64,000 bases of DNA from Comamonas suwonensis (GTDB lineage: Bacteria > Pseudomonadota > Gammaproteobacteria > Burkholderiales > Burkholderiaceae_C), in the NCBI RefSeq assembly GCF_012844455.2, contig NZ_JABBCQ020000014.1, forward strand, positions 62,001 through 126,000, in the 5' to 3' direction. Under the pieces are notes generated by a model, which worked only from the letters and a program-made list of their open reading frames with translations, was not told the origin of the DNA and searched no databases. The position numbers and the translations under genes are program-made. Below, piece by piece: positions 1-9,525 of this stretch; the first letter of the stretch is position 1, and each line of letters begins with the position of its first letter.

Positions 1-105
1 CCGCTGGGCGGACTGCACGAGGACAAACAGATTGTCCGGTCCAGGGCTCAGACCCAGCAATACGGCCACGCCAAAGAATGCAATCAAAACGTCCCAGGTC
101 GGCAT
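1..105 (-). CDS. LysE/RhtB family amino-acid exporter, N-terminal part only
   Basis: Only the first 35 codons lie in the window; the gene runs off the left edge. The reverse-strand reading starts MPTWDVLIAFFG and contains LGLSPGPDNLFVL within one hydrophobic segment. The SPGPD sequence in the first membrane helix is the hallmark of LysE/RhtB translocators, inner-membrane exporters of amino acids or related metabolites. The substrate cannot be told from this fragment. The start ATG is at 103-105. An 80-bp gap carrying a dispersed repeat separates it from the next leftward gene. Confidence 0.8.
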   Translation of the reverse strand, partial: MPTWDVLIAFFGVAVLLGLSPGPDNLFVLVQSAQR

Positions 106-125
106 GGTCAATTCTTTATAAAAAC

Positions 126-165
126 AATAGCTGCTTGCGCTTGATTGACAAGCGCTACAGGCCTT
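126..165. repeat. Family A dispersed palindromic repeat, copy A1
   Basis: This intergenic copy reads AATAGCTGC, then GCGCTTG, a 5-nt spacer, then CAAGCGC. The GCGCTTG/CAAGCGC arms are a perfect inverted repeat. The same half-motifs recur at 23084-23175 and 49671-49766 and, more degenerately, elsewhere. It lies between two leftward genes and may form a transcript hairpin. Confidence 0.6.
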
Positions 166-184
166 TTTGATGCATGAAGTTGCA

Positions 185-1075
185 TCAACCCAGCCCCAGC
201 GCCGTCACGCCCAGGGCAATCATGATGGCACCGGCAATACGCAGTCCTCGGTCGCCCTCACCCAGCAGCTTGCCACCGATCAGCGCCGCAAACAGCATGG
301 ATACCTCTCGCGCCGGAGCGACATGCGAGATCGGTGCGCTTTGCACGGCATACAGCACCAGCACATAGGCAATAGGACTGAAGAAAGCCACGATGGCCGC
401 ATAGCGCCACTGCAGACGCCACAGGCGCTTGGTCTCGGGCCAGTCCTGCACAGCCAGCGGCGCCAGAATCACCAGTCGGATCAGATTGCCCATGTAGTCC
501 ACCAGAATGGGCGACATCAGCAGCACCTTGACGGCATAGCTGTCCACCACCGTATAGCTGGCGATGAACATACCCGTCAGCAAGCCGTAGTAGAGACCGG
601 ACAGCACGCGCTGGCGTGCCTCGTCGTCTTTCCCTTCGCGGATGGCAATGATCATGCGCGGGCCGCCCGCAATCAAAAACACGCCGATCACCACGCCCGC
701 AATACCCGCTGCACCCAGCGCGGAAATGCTCTCGCCCAGAAACAGCACCGCCACCAGCGATGACATCAGCGGCCCACTGCCGCGCGCCAGCGGATAGACC
801 ACCGTCAGATCCGCCACCCGGTAGCCGCGCAGCAGCACCACGAAATAAGCCACATGCAGCAACGCGCTGGCCGTGACAAAAGCCCATTCCATCCAGCCCC
901 AGCCCGGCACCACATCCTTGCCCAGCCACCAGCCCAGCGGCAGCCAGATGACCGCGTTCCAGACCGAGGTGTAGAGCGAAAAGCGGGCATCGCCACCCGC
1001 CTTCTTGGCCACGATATTCCAGCCCGAGTGAATCAGGCCGGCCAGAATGATGAGAGCAAAAGCTTGCAGTGACAT
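185..1075 (-). CDS. EamA/DMT-family membrane transporter
   Basis: This 296-residue protein is almost entirely hydrophobic, with about ten predicted membrane helices in two similar halves, as in drug/metabolite transporters of the EamA type. It opens with MSLQAFALIILAGLIHSGWN. The first half holds VVYPLARGSGPL, a typical EamA proline/arginine motif at the end of helix 3 to 4, and the second half ends in IGGKLLGEGD followed by a final helix. It is expected in the inner membrane exporting or importing a small metabolite; the substrate is unknown. It reads leftward and lies upstream of the LysE-type gene, probably as a separate unit. Confidence 0.8.
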   Translation of the reverse strand: MSLQAFALIILAGLIHSGWNIVAKKAGGDARFSLYTSVWNAVIWLPLGWWLGKDVVPGWGWMEWAFVTASALLHVAYFVVLLRGYRVADLTVVYPLARGSGPLMSSLVAVLFLGESISALGAAGIAGVVIGVFLIAGGPRMIIAIREGKDDEARQRVLSGLYYGLLTGMFIASYTVVDSYAVKVLLMSPILVDYMGNLIRLVILAPLAVQDWPETKRLWRLQWRYAAIVAFFSPIAYVLVLYAVQSAPISHVAPAREVSMLFAALIGGKLLGEGDRGLRIAGAIMIALGVTALGLG

Positions 1076-1099
1076 GAGAGACAGAAACGCCAGAAATGC

Positions 1100-1126
1100 A
1101 AAAGGCCGCGCAACGCGCAGCCTTTT
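1100..1126 (-). terminator. Rho-independent terminator downstream of folE
   Basis: An inverted repeat with arms AAAAGGC and GCCTTTT and a GC-rich centre lies about 120 bp beyond the folE stop. Read on the minus strand, the stem ends in a short U-rich stretch. Confidence 0.55.
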
Positions 1127-1173
1127 AGAAGATCAGTTTTCAGTACAGAACACAGCCCAAGTCAGAGACTCCG

Positions 1174-1242
1174 AGCAAGGGCCGCCTCGCAGCAAAGGCG
1201 TCATCCCCTTGGGAGAAGGCGCGCAGCGACTCAGGGGGATTC
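1174..1242. repeat. Family B GC-rich 3'-end repeat, copy B1
   Basis: This copy contains CAAGGGCCGC, AAGGCGTCATCCCC, GAAGGCGCG and CTCAGGGGG in that order and ends 2-3 bp before the folE stop codon. Related blocks in the same order occur at 23261-23360, 49797-49888 and 51298-51383, each abutting the stop of a leftward gene. Copy B2 at 10154-10213 is in the opposite orientation. Confidence 0.65.
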
Positions 1243-1244
1243 AT

Positions 1245-1949
1245 TTACTTGCGGGCAGCAATCAGCGACAAGAATTCGCGACGCAGCTCGGAGTTGGTGA
1301 GGAAGGCCCCACGCATGACAGAGTTGAGCATCTTGGAGTCCATCTCGCGCACACCGCGCCAGGACATGCAAAAGTGCGAGGCTTCCATCACTACCGCCAG
1401 GCCGTCAGGGCGGGTCTTGTTCATGATCAGGTCAGCCAGCTGAATAATGGCTTCTTCCTGGATCTGCGGGCGACCCATGATCCAGTCCACCAGACGGGCG
1501 TACTTGGACAGGCCAATGACGTTGGTGTTCTTGTTGGGCAGCACGCCAATCCAGATCTTGCCCATGACGGGGCACAGGTGGTGGCTGCAGGCACTGCGCA
1601 CGGTGATGGGGCCGACAATCATCAGCTCGTTCAGGTGCTCGGCGTTGGGGAATTCGGTAATCGCTGGCTGATGCACATAGCGGCCGCGGAAGACCTCGTT
1701 CACATACATCTTGGCCACACGACGAGCCGTGGCGCGGGTGTTGTGATCGTTGGTGGTGTCGATGACCATGGAGTCGAGCACCGTCTGCATCTTCTCCTGG
1801 ACCTCGTCCAGCATCAGCTCCAGCTCGCCGGGCTCAATAAAATCGGCGATGTTGTCGTTGGCGTGAAAACGCTTGTTCGCCGCCTGCAGGCGCTCGCGGA
1901 TCTTGACCGAAACGGGCGTGCCCTCTTCAGTCTGTTTGTCTTTATTCAT
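1245..1949 (-). CDS. folE: GTP cyclohydrolase I, type IA
   Basis: FolE converts GTP to 7,8-dihydroneopterin triphosphate, the first step of tetrahydrofolate synthesis. The protein has the family zinc and active-site segment SACSHHLCPVMGKIWIG and a later FCMSWRGVRE with the third zinc-ligand cysteine. The start chosen is the ATG giving MNKDKQTEEG, about 9 nt after AGAGAA. An in-frame ATG at 1970 would add seven residues but has no clear ribosome site. At about 234 residues it is slightly longer than the E. coli enzyme. The nudB product, encoded about 1 kb away on the same strand, acts on the FolE product. Confidence 0.95.
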   Translation of the reverse strand: MNKDKQTEEGTPVSVKIRERLQAANKRFHANDNIADFIEPGELELMLDEVQEKMQTVLDSMVIDTTNDHNTRATARRVAKMYVNEVFRGRYVHQPAITEFPNAEHLNELMIVGPITVRSACSHHLCPVMGKIWIGVLPNKNTNVIGLSKYARLVDWIMGRPQIQEEAIIQLADLIMNKTRPDGLAVVMEASHFCMSWRGVREMDSKMLNSVMRGAFLTNSELRREFLSLIAARK

Positions 1950-2068
1950 ATCGGCGAGTTCTCTGAACATTCAAGAATGGTACCAGCGAATCAACTTCCC
2001 AAAGCTGCAAAGGCTTTGCCATTCAAACGCAGGTTTGCAAGGCAGCAGAAGCTATGGTTTCAGTAGCA

Positions 2069-2833
2069 TCAGAGCCTGAATTCAGCAATCAGCGGCAAAT
2101 GATCGGACATGCGCCACCAAATCCGCCCCTTGGGCACTTGCAGCCCCAGCGGCGTCAGCCCACGCACATAGATGTGGTCTAGCTGCGCAATCGGCAGACG
2201 TGCAGGGTAAGTGGCGATACCCCGGGTCTCATCAAACTCGAACAGGCCAAAGCCCGCCAGCATGCGCTTGATCTGGTTGCCCCAGTCGTTGAAGTCACCT
2301 GCCACGACCAGCGGCGCATTGGGCGGCACCTCGCGTTCGATAAAGCGCTGCAGCAGCGCAATCTGGCGAATGCGGCTGCCGGGAATCAAGCCCAGATGCA
2401 CCACGATGGAGTGCACGCGCTTGCCATTGATGTCCAGTTCCACATGAAGCAGCCCGCGCTGCTCGAAGCGGTGGTCCGAGATGTCTTCGTGCTGGTAGCC
2501 AATCACCGGCCAGCGGCTGAGCAGCGCATTGCCGTGTTCGCCATCCTTGGTATAGGCATTGGTCAGGTAGACGGACTCATAGCCTTCGGGAGCCAGATAT
2601 TCGGCCTGCGGCACATTGGGCCAGTGGTCGAAGTACTGCTCCTCCTTGCGGTTCATCTTGCGTACTTCCTGCAGGCAGACGATGTCTGCATCGAGCTGCT
2701 CCACGGCAAGCCCCAGATTGTGGATTTCCAGCCGCCGTGCCGGCCCCAGGCCCTGCACGCCTTTGTGAATGTTGTAGGTGGCCACGCGCAGGATCTGCGG
2801 CTCTGGCGGCGTAAACAACTGAACTTCAGACAT
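2069..2833 (-). CDS. Endonuclease/exonuclease/phosphatase family protein
   Basis: The 254-residue protein carries the motifs of the Mg-dependent EEP fold: LRVATYNIHKGVQG near the start, CLQEVRKM with the metal-binding glutamate, VVAGDFNDWG, and SDHLPLIAEF at the C-terminus with the catalytic Asp-His. Members cleave phosphodiester or phosphoester bonds in nucleic acids, phospholipids or inositol phosphates; the substrate here is not evident. The start at MSEVQL is preferred; a TTG at 2851 would add six residues. The gene begins 23 bp after nudB, so the two are probably co-transcribed. Confidence 0.85.
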   Translation of the reverse strand: MSEVQLFTPPEPQILRVATYNIHKGVQGLGPARRLEIHNLGLAVEQLDADIVCLQEVRKMNRKEEQYFDHWPNVPQAEYLAPEGYESVYLTNAYTKDGEHGNALLSRWPVIGYQHEDISDHRFEQRGLLHVELDINGKRVHSIVVHLGLIPGSRIRQIALLQRFIEREVPPNAPLVVAGDFNDWGNQIKRMLAGFGLFEFDETRGIATYPARLPIAQLDHIYVRGLTPLGLQVPKGRIWWRMSDHLPLIAEFRL

Positions 2834-2856
2834 AGGCACTATTTTTCTCAAAGCGG

Positions 2857-3354
2857 TTACGGCTTCTGCTGGCTTGGAGCCAACGCCGGTTCAAAGCGCG
2901 GCAGCAACAAAATGGCTTCTGCATTGGAAGAAGAAAAGCAGCGCTGGGCTGCGTCGCGCCAATCATGCCAATCATGTGCGGTGTGCTCTCTCGGATTCAA
3001 GTGCACAGCCATGTAGGACGGCACACGAAGCCCGAACACGCGCTCCTGGTTGTGCCACACGCCCGGCGCATAGCGGTGCTGCCATTCGGGATAGATGGCG
3101 TACACGTTCTCAAGCTCCCAGTCGATGAGCTGGCAGCCGGGCGCGAGTGCATCAATGCCGGTTTCTTCCAGCACTTCGCGGGCGGCGGTTTCGCGCCAGT
3201 CCTCACCCTCGCTGTCTTTGCTGCCTGTCACCGACTGCCAGAACGGCTCACCGCCCGGCGCAGCAATGGTGCGGCGCAGCAGCAGAACCTGGCCATCCCC
3301 ACGGTAGATGACCACCAGCACGGACTGCGGAATCTTGTAAGGCTTGATGTCCAT
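2857..3354 (-). CDS. nudB: Dihydroneopterin triphosphate diphosphatase, NUDIX family
   Basis: NudB removes pyrophosphate from dihydroneopterin triphosphate, the step after FolE in folate synthesis. The 165-residue protein contains a complete NUDIX box, beginning GSKDSEGEDWRET and ending REVLEETGI, with the REVLEE metal-binding glutamates. The N-terminal MDIKPYKIPQSVLVVIY is typical of NudB rather than MutT, and the usual position of nudB next to aspS in betaproteobacteria supports the call. The cytosolic enzyme is probably encoded in a leftward unit with the EEP-family gene. Confidence 0.9.
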   Translation of the reverse strand: MDIKPYKIPQSVLVVIYRGDGQVLLLRRTIAAPGGEPFWQSVTGSKDSEGEDWRETAAREVLEETGIDALAPGCQLIDWELENVYAIYPEWQHRYAPGVWHNQERVFGLRVPSYMAVHLNPREHTAHDWHDWRDAAQRCFSSSNAEAILLLPRFEPALAPSQQKP

Positions 3355-3404
3355 CAGCCCATATTAGCGCGCAGGCAATGGCCGCAATGGGAGTTGGCGC
3401 TGCG

Positions 3405-3520
3405 CTTGAGGACTATCAATATTCATAGCGACTGGCGATTTCCAGTCATCCAAATAGATAAAAAAACTTGTCAGATTCATCTACTGACAGGCACAAGCAG
3501 CTCTTAAAGCAGTAGCAATA
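3405..3520. repeat. Degenerate family A repeat, copy A3
   Basis: Between nudB and aspS the non-coding sequence carries GGCACAAGCAGCTCTTAAAG and earlier fragments such as TTCATAGCGACTGGCG. These resemble the right-hand arms of copies at 23084-23175 and 49671-49766. The match is partial and judged by eye. Confidence 0.35.
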
Positions 3521-3555
3521 AAAAAGCGCCAGCCGCTTTTCGCAGACTGGCGCTT
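3520..3555 (-). terminator. Rho-independent terminator of aspS
   Basis: The arms AAGCGCCAG (3524-3532) and CTGGCGCTT (3547-3555) form a 9-bp stem. On the minus strand they are followed by a run of T, about 45 bp after the aspS stop. Confidence 0.8.
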
Positions 3556-3596
3556 GATGCGGACTGCGGCAAACGCAGTCTGCAAAAGGCTGGAGA

Positions 3597-5402
3597 TCAG
3601 GCCTCGGTGGTCGTCACAACCGTGTTGCGCAGCTTGATGTGCAACTCGCGCAGTTGCTTCTCGTCCACGGGCGAAGGGGCTTGCGTCAGCAAGTCCTGGG
3701 CGCGCTGGGTCTTGGGGAAGGCAATCACGTCACGGATGGACTCGGAGCCGGTCATCAGCGTGATCAGACGGTCCAGACCGAAGGCCAGACCGCCGTGAGG
3801 AGGCGCACCGTATTGCAGCGCATCCAGCAGGTAGCCGAACTTGGCGCGCTGGTCTTCAGGAGTGATGTTCAGGGCGGCAAACACCTTGGCCTGCACGTCC
3901 GCACGGTGGATACGCACCGAGCCACCGCCCAGTTCCCAGCCGTTCAGCACCATGTCGTAGGCCTTGGCAATGCACTTACCGGGGTCGCTCACCATCAGCT
4001 CTTCATGGCCATCCTTAGGCGATGTGAAGGGGTGGTGCACAGCCGCCCAGCGGTTGTTTTCTTCGTCATGCTCGAACATCGGGAAGTCCACCACCCACAG
4101 GGGGGCCCACTTGTTTTCGAACAGACCGCTCTTCTTGCCAAACTCGCTGTGGCCGACCTTCAGACGCAGGGCGCCGATGGAGTCGTTGACGATCTTTTCC
4201 TTGTCAGCGCCGAAGAACAACAGGTCGCCGTCTTGAGCACCGGTCCGCTTCAAGATTTCAGCAATCGCTGCATCGTGCAGGTTCTTGACGATGGGCGACT
4301 GCAGGCCTTCACGACCCTTGGCCACTTCGTTGACCTTGATCCATGCCAGACCCTTGGCACCGTAGATCTTGACGAACTCGGTGTAGCCGTCGATTTCGCC
4401 ACGCGAGATCGCAGCGCCGCCGGGCACGCGCAGAGCCACCACACGGCCGCCCTTGGTGGTCGCAGGAACCGAGAAGACCTTGAAATCCACATCGCCCATG
4501 CAGTCGGTCAGCTCTGTGAACTCGAGCTTGACGCGCAGATCGGGTTTGTCCGAACCAAAGCGGTGCGCCGCATCCTGGTAGGTCATGATGGGGAATTCGC
4601 CCAGTTCCACGTTCAGTTGAGTCTGGAACACTTCCGTAATCATCTGCTGGAAGATGGCACGAATTTCTTCCTCGTTCAGGAACGAAGTTTCGCAGTCGAT
4701 CTGCGTGAATTCAGGCTGGCGGTCAGCGCGCAGGTCTTCGTCACGGAAGCACTTGGTGATCTGGTAGTAGCGGTCGTAACCAGCCACCATCAGCATCTGC
4801 TTGTACAGCTGGGGAGACTGGGGCAGCGCGAAGAATTCACCGTCATGCACGCGCGAGGGCACGAGGTAGTCGCGTGCGCCTTCAGGCGTGGACTTACCCA
4901 GCATGGGGGTTTCGATGTCGATGAAGCCCAGCTTGTCCAGGAAGTTACGCACCTGAATCGCGGTCTTGTAACGCAGCATCATGTTGCGCTGCATCACGGG
5001 GCGGCGCAGGTCCATCACGCGGTTGGTCAAACGCACGGTTTCCGACAGGTTCTCGTCGTCCAGCTGGAAGGGAGGTGTGACGGAAGCGTTCAGCACGTTC
5101 AGCTCATGACACAGCACTTCGATCTGGCCGCTCTTCAGTTTGTCGTTAGTCGTGCCAGCGGGACGAGCACGCACGATGCCCTTGACCTGCACGCAGAACT
5201 CATTGCGCACGTCTTCAGCCACCTTGAACATTTCAGCGCGGTCAGGGTCGCAGACCACCTGCACGTAGCCTTCACGGTCACGCAGGTCGATAAAGATCAC
5301 ACCACCGTGGTCACGGCGGCGATTCACCCAGCCGCACAGGGTCACGGTTTCGCCCATTTGGGCTTCGGTCACCAGACCGCAGTATTGAGTACGCATTGCC
5401 AT
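3597..5402 (-). CDS. aspS: Aspartyl-tRNA synthetase
   Basis: AspS charges tRNA with aspartate; many bacterial forms are non-discriminating and also serve tRNA-Asn. The 601-residue protein has the bacterial-type layout: an N-terminal OB-fold anticodon domain ([20 protein letters not shown]), the class II catalytic core with motif 2 [18 protein letters not shown], a GAD insertion domain in the middle and motif 3 [15 protein letters not shown] near the C-terminus. Length fits the family (about 590-600). MAMRT gives two closely spaced possible starts. The gene starts 19 bp after the DUF502 gene, suggesting co-transcription. Confidence 0.97.
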   Translation of the reverse strand: MAMRTQYCGLVTEAQMGETVTLCGWVNRRRDHGGVIFIDLRDREGYVQVVCDPDRAEMFKVAEDVRNEFCVQVKGIVRARPAGTTNDKLKSGQIEVLCHELNVLNASVTPPFQLDDENLSETVRLTNRVMDLRRPVMQRNMMLRYKTAIQVRNFLDKLGFIDIETPMLGKSTPEGARDYLVPSRVHDGEFFALPQSPQLYKQMLMVAGYDRYYQITKCFRDEDLRADRQPEFTQIDCETSFLNEEEIRAIFQQMITEVFQTQLNVELGEFPIMTYQDAAHRFGSDKPDLRVKLEFTELTDCMGDVDFKVFSVPATTKGGRVVALRVPGGAAISRGEIDGYTEFVKIYGAKGLAWIKVNEVAKGREGLQSPIVKNLHDAAIAEILKRTGAQDGDLLFFGADKEKIVNDSIGALRLKVGHSEFGKKSGLFENKWAPLWVVDFPMFEHDEENNRWAAVHHPFTSPKDGHEELMVSDPGKCIAKAYDMVLNGWELGGGSVRIHRADVQAKVFAALNITPEDQRAKFGYLLDALQYGAPPHGGLAFGLDRLITLMTGSESIRDVIAFPKTQRAQDLLTQAPSPVDEKQLRELHIKLRNTVVTTTEA

Positions 5403-5420
5403 GAAAGTCTTCCTGCACCC

Positions 5421-6065
5421 TTAGGGGTGCGACAAGGTTGTTTGTTTGGGTTCTTCGATCGCGGTGAGGTCTGGCGGAGCCACTACACCCATCGAAACAA
5501 TATATTTGAGTGCGGCATCCACACTCATTTCCAGCTCGACGCACTCGCTCTTGCGCACCAGCACAAAGTAACCGCCCGTAGGGTTCGGTGTGGTGGGAAC
5601 GAACACGCTGACATAGTCATCGCGCAGCAAGGCCGCTACTTCGCCGTTGGGCTGACCCGTGACAAAGGCCACGGTCCAGACACCTTCACGCGGCCACTGC
5701 ACCATGACGGCAGTGCGAAAGGCATTACCGCTGTCAGAGAAAACGGTATCAGAGACCTGCTTGACACTGGAATAGATGGAACGCACCACAGGAATGCGGC
5801 GCACCAGTGCATCACCCCAGCCGACCAGCTTGCGTCCGATAAAGTTGCTGGCAATACCACCGACGATCAGCAGGATAAGCAGCGTCAAAATGACACCAAA
5901 ACCCGGAATGTGAACGCCCAGAAGTTTGTCTGGCTGCCATGCCTCAGGAAGAATGGCCAGCGTCTGGTCCAGTGTCCCGATGATCCAGTTGAGCACGCCG
6001 AGGGTGATCACCAGAGGAACGATGACCAGCAAACCTGCAATCAGCCACTTGCGCAATGCAAACAT
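5421..6065 (-). CDS. DUF502 family membrane protein
   Basis: This 214-residue protein has two strongly hydrophobic helices near its N-terminus, starting at WLIAGLLVIVPLVITL and GVILTLLILLIVGGIA, followed by a soluble region typical of DUF502. The family is found in many bacteria and plants (COV/LCV-like) and has no established enzymatic role. It sits in the order FmdB-like, DUF502, aspS, 14 bp after the FmdB-like gene. The order looks like one leftward operon, but a function in translation is not shown. Confidence 0.8.
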   Translation of the reverse strand: MFALRKWLIAGLLVIVPLVITLGVLNWIIGTLDQTLAILPEAWQPDKLLGVHIPGFGVILTLLILLIVGGIASNFIGRKLVGWGDALVRRIPVVRSIYSSVKQVSDTVFSDSGNAFRTAVMVQWPREGVWTVAFVTGQPNGEVAALLRDDYVSVFVPTTPNPTGGYFVLVRKSECVELEMSVDAALKYIVSMGVVAPPDLTAIEEPKQTTLSHP

Positions 6066-6079
6066 AGTCTCGAAGAGCC

Positions 6080-6370
6080 TCAGGAGTTGGCAGTGGCAGG
6101 AGCCGCTGCAGGAGCCGGTGCGGGTTCCGCTGCAGGTGCAGCAGCGCTCTCACTGGTGGACGAAGTGCTTGCAGTCGGCTTGCTGCCGCTGTTCTTGAAG
6201 TCCGTGGCATACCAGCCAGAACCCTTGAGCTGAAAGCCCGGAGCGGTAAGCTGCTTCGAAAAGGCCTCGGCACCGCAAGCTGGGCACACGGTCAGCGGCG
6301 TGTCCGAGATTTTCTGCAGCACATCCTTGGCATGACCACAGGAGCCACACTTGTATGCATAGATAGGCAT
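6080..6370 (-). CDS. FmdB-family zinc-ribbon protein with low-complexity tail
   Basis: The 96-residue product starts MPIYAYKCGSCGH and has a second pair of cysteines in VCPACGAE, so two CxxC knuckles make the FmdB-type zinc ribbon. After residue 65 the chain becomes an Ala/Pro/Ser/Glu-rich tail, probably disordered. FmdB ribbons were first described as putative regulatory proteins; their role is not settled. The upstream in-frame ATG at 6394 is less likely because family members begin at MPIY. It is the first gene of the leftward FmdB-DUF502-aspS group. Confidence 0.85.
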   Translation of the reverse strand: MPIYAYKCGSCGHAKDVLQKISDTPLTVCPACGAEAFSKQLTAPGFQLKGSGWYATDFKNSGSKPTASTSSTSESAAAPAAEPAPAPAAAPATANS

Positions 6371-6470
6371 AGCGCTAAAACGAGGGAAGTGCAAAAACCC
6401 TCAATTATAGGCGTCGCCCCTCGTTTTGCTGCACTGCACAGGCAAGACCCGGCATCGCTTATTTGCACTT

Positions 6471-7928
6471 TCAGGCCTTGGCCTCGGTAAAGCTCTCAAT
6501 TTCGCGATGATGGTTGCTGACCCACTGGGGCAGCAGAGACCCTGCCAGCATGCCAACAACCGCCGCCAAAAGACCAGCCAGCTGCTGCGGGAAAGCCTGA
6601 TGGAGCGCCGGTGTCACCATGAAGATCAGCCAGACGCCAATCCCCAGAATCACCGCGCTGATGGCGCCTTGCGTGGTGGCACGCTTCCAGTACAAACCAA
6701 AGACCAGCGGCACAAAAGCCCCCACCAGTGGCACCTGATAAGCACTGGCCACCAGTTCATAGATGGGAGTGCCTTGCATGGCGATGGAATAAGCCAGCAC
6801 ACAGGCCGCAAACACCAGCACGCTGATGCGCATGGTCTTGAGGTTGTCTTTGTCCGTCGTAAACGGACGGAACTGGCGCCAGATATTTTCGGTAAACGTG
6901 ACACTGGGTGCCAGCAAGGTCGCTGATGCGCAGGATTTGATAGCCGACAGCAGTGCACCAAAGAAAAGCACCTGCATGGCAAAGGGCATCTTGTCCATCA
7001 CCAAAGTCGGCAGCACCTTTTGCGGGTCTTCAGCCAGCAGGGCAGTAGCCTCAGTCGGCATGATGATGAGCGCACTGGCCACGAGAAACATGGGCACAAA
7101 GGCAAAAATCACATAGCAGGCCCCACCGATGATGGTTCCGCGCACCGCAGATTTTTCGGTGTCGGCAGACATCACGCGCTGGAAGATGTCCTGCTGCGGA
7201 ATCGAGCCCAGCATCATGGTCACGGCGGCACCGATGAAGAACACGATTTCATGGAACGATGGTTCAGGCAAAAACTTGAACAGATCGCGACTGGTGGCCA
7301 GATCCACCACCTTGTCAGCACCACCCGCCATATCGCCGGCGAAGAAGGCAAGGGCCAGCAAGCCCACAACCAGAATGATCATCTGCACAAAATCGGTGAC
7401 CGCCACAGACCACATGCCGCCGAACAGCGTATAGATGAGCACGGAAAGAATGCCAATCGTCATGCCCATGGGGATGCTGACCGAGCCGCCCGAGAGCAGG
7501 TTGAACACCAACCCCAATGCTGTGACCTGGGCCGAGACCCAGCCCAGATAACTGAGCATGATGATCAGCGAGCAGATCACCTCGATCGAGCGACCATAAC
7601 GAGCACGGTAGTAGTCGCTGATGGTCAGCAAATTCATGCGGTATAGCTTGGCCGCAAAAAAAGCGCCAACCAGAATCAGGCACATGCCTGCGCCAAACGG
7701 GTCTTCCACCAATGCCTGCAGACCGCCTTCGATGAACTTGGCAGGTACACCCAGCACCAGCTCGGACCCGAACCAGGTCGCGAAGGTGGTGGTGATGATC
7801 ATGTACAGCGGCAGATGCCGCCCGGCAATAGCGAAGTCCGCCGTGTTTTTCACACGTTTTGCCGCCCACAAACCAATGCCAATGGTTATCAACAGGTAGA
7901 CGATTACCAATGAGAGCAGCAAGCTCAC
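6471..7928 (-). CDS. Sodium:solute symporter family permease
   Basis: The 485-residue protein has about 13 predicted membrane helices and SSS-family sequence such as WGFG-type turns replaced by ATWFGSELVLGVPAKF, and IPQQDIFQRVMSADTE in the middle, which is common in SSS transporters. It should couple sodium entry to uptake of an organic solute; the substrate is unknown. The GTG at 7928 lies only one base after AGGAG, so the TTG two codons downstream (7922), seven bases from AGGAG, may be the real start. It is encoded 28 bp after ubiB. Confidence 0.85.
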   Translation of the reverse strand: MSLLLSLVIVYLLITIGIGLWAAKRVKNTADFAIAGRHLPLYMIITTTFATWFGSELVLGVPAKFIEGGLQALVEDPFGAGMCLILVGAFFAAKLYRMNLLTISDYYRARYGRSIEVICSLIIMLSYLGWVSAQVTALGLVFNLLSGGSVSIPMGMTIGILSVLIYTLFGGMWSVAVTDFVQMIILVVGLLALAFFAGDMAGGADKVVDLATSRDLFKFLPEPSFHEIVFFIGAAVTMMLGSIPQQDIFQRVMSADTEKSAVRGTIIGGACYVIFAFVPMFLVASALIIMPTEATALLAEDPQKVLPTLVMDKMPFAMQVLFFGALLSAIKSCASATLLAPSVTFTENIWRQFRPFTTDKDNLKTMRISVLVFAACVLAYSIAMQGTPIYELVASAYQVPLVGAFVPLVFGLYWKRATTQGAISAVILGIGVWLIFMVTPALHQAFPQQLAGLLAAVVGMLAGSLLPQWVSNHHREIESFTEAKA

Positions 7929-7956
7929 ACTCCTCAGACTAAATAAAACAGGAAGC

Positions 7957-9525
7957 TCAGAAGCGGATGCGCAGCAGAATCTGCAGCACTACCAGTCCGA
8001 TAACGAAACCAATGCCTGCGCTGAGGATGGCCTGCAGCAAGCGGTTGGTTGTCTTTTGCTGCTGGAGCAGCTCCTTCAACAAGGCATCGTTGTGATGACC
8101 AGCGCCTTGTTTGGCCAGATACTGGTGCAGCACGCGCGGGATATCGGGCAGGATTTTGGCGTAGCGCGGGGCTTGCGCCTGAATCTCACTCCACAGACGC
8201 TGCGGGCCCATCTGGTCCAGCATCCACTTTTCAAGAAACGGCTTGGCCGTGCTCCAGAGGTCCAGATTGGGGTCCAGCTGACGCCCCAGACCTTCGATAT
8301 TGAGCAGCGTCTTTTGCAGCAGCACCAGTTGTGGCTGGATTTCAACCTGAAAACGGCGTGAAGTCTGAAAAAGGCGCATCAGCACCATACCCAGAGAGAT
8401 CTCGGCCAGCGGGCGGTCAAAGTAAGGCTCACAGACGGATCGAATAGCGGCTTCCAACTCTTCGACCCGCGTGGTGGCAGGCACCCAGCCGCTTTCCACG
8501 TGCAAAGCGGCAACGCGCTTGTAGTCACGGCGGAAGAAAGCCAGAAAGTTCTGCGCCAGATATTCTTTGTCGAACTCGGTCAGCGTGCCAACGATGCCAA
8601 AGTCCAGCGAGATATAGCGCCCGAAGCTATCGGGCTCCAGGCTGACCATGATGTTTCCCGGGTGCATGTCCGCATGGAAGAAACCATCACGAAACACCTG
8701 GGTAAAGAAAATGGTCACGCCATCACGCGCCAGCTTGGGGATGTCAACACCGGCGTCACGCAGACGCTCCACCTGACTGATGGGCACGCCCTTCATGCGC
8801 TCCATCACCATCACATCGGTGTGGCAGTAATCCCAGTGAATCTCGGGGATCAGCACCAGATCCAGCCCTTCCATATTGCGGCGCAGCTGCGCAGCATTGG
8901 AGGCTTCTCGAATCAGGTCCAGCTCGTCATGCAGGTAGTTGTCGAACTCGCCAACCACTTCCTTGGGCTTGAGGCGCTTGCCGTCCTTGGACAGCCGCTC
9001 CATCCAGCCCGCCATCATGTGCATGAGCGCCAGATCCTTGTCGATCACTGTCTTCATGCCCGGGCGCAACACCTTGACGGCCACCTCATGCTCAACGCCA
9101 GCTTTATCGCGAATCACGGCAAAGTGCACCTGTGCAATCGATGCACTGGCAACGGGCTGGCGATCAAAGCTCACAAAAATCTGATCGAGCGGCTTGCGAA
9201 ACGAACGCTCGATGGTGTCCACCGCGATTTGCGAATCGAACGGCGGCACACGGTCTTGCAGCTTGGCCAGCTCTTCCGCAACATCGGGCGGCATCAGATC
9301 GCTGCGCGTAGACAGCACCTGACCGAACTTCACAAAGATGGGACCCAGTGCCTCCAGCGCTTCACGCAGGCGCACGCCACGCGGCTTGTCCAGCTTGCGG
9401 CCAAATGTGAGCACGCTGCGCAGATTGCGCATGCGCGGGTGAGGAATGCCGGAGAGCACCAGCTCATCCAGACCATAACGAAACACCACCCAGAGGATGG
9501 CCCAGCCTCGCAGGAAACGACTCAT
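7957..9525 (-). CDS. ubiB: Ubiquinone biosynthesis atypical kinase/ATPase UbiB
   Basis: UbiB is an atypical protein-kinase-like ATPase needed for coenzyme Q assembly at the inner membrane. The 522-residue protein shows the family KxGQ signature in [16 protein letters not shown] near residue 70, the catalytic-loop segment [14 protein letters not shown], the DFG-like SLDFGIVGT and two C-terminal hydrophobic helices ending [10 protein letters not shown]. Its ATG overlaps the ubiJ stop as ATGA, so the two are translationally coupled. Together with ubiE further upstream it forms the quinone block. Confidence 0.95.
   Translation of the reverse strand: MSRFLRGWAILWVVFRYGLDELVLSGIPHPRMRNLRSVLTFGRKLDKPRGVRLREALEALGPIFVKFGQVLSTRSDLMPPDVAEELAKLQDRVPPFDSQIAVDTIERSFRKPLDQIFVSFDRQPVASASIAQVHFAVIRDKAGVEHEVAVKVLRPGMKTVIDKDLALMHMMAGWMERLSKDGKRLKPKEVVGEFDNYLHDELDLIREASNAAQLRRNMEGLDLVLIPEIHWDYCHTDVMVMERMKGVPISQVERLRDAGVDIPKLARDGVTIFFTQVFRDGFFHADMHPGNIMVSLEPDSFGRYISLDFGIVGTLTEFDKEYLAQNFLAFFRRDYKRVAALHVESGWVPATTRVEELEAAIRSVCEPYFDRPLAEISLGMVLMRLFQTSRRFQVEIQPQLVLLQKTLLNIEGLGRQLDPNLDLWSTAKPFLEKWMLDQMGPQRLWSEIQAQAPRYAKILPDIPRVLHQYLAKQGAGHHNDALLKELLQQQKTTNRLLQAILSAGIGFVIGLVVLQILLRIRF

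Noticed and set aside
3639..6233. An 864-codon plus-strand frame opposite aspS, DUF502 and FmdB-like genes
   Set aside because: It runs antisense across three recognised genes and has no domain-like sequence. Codon bias of the real genes explains its openness.
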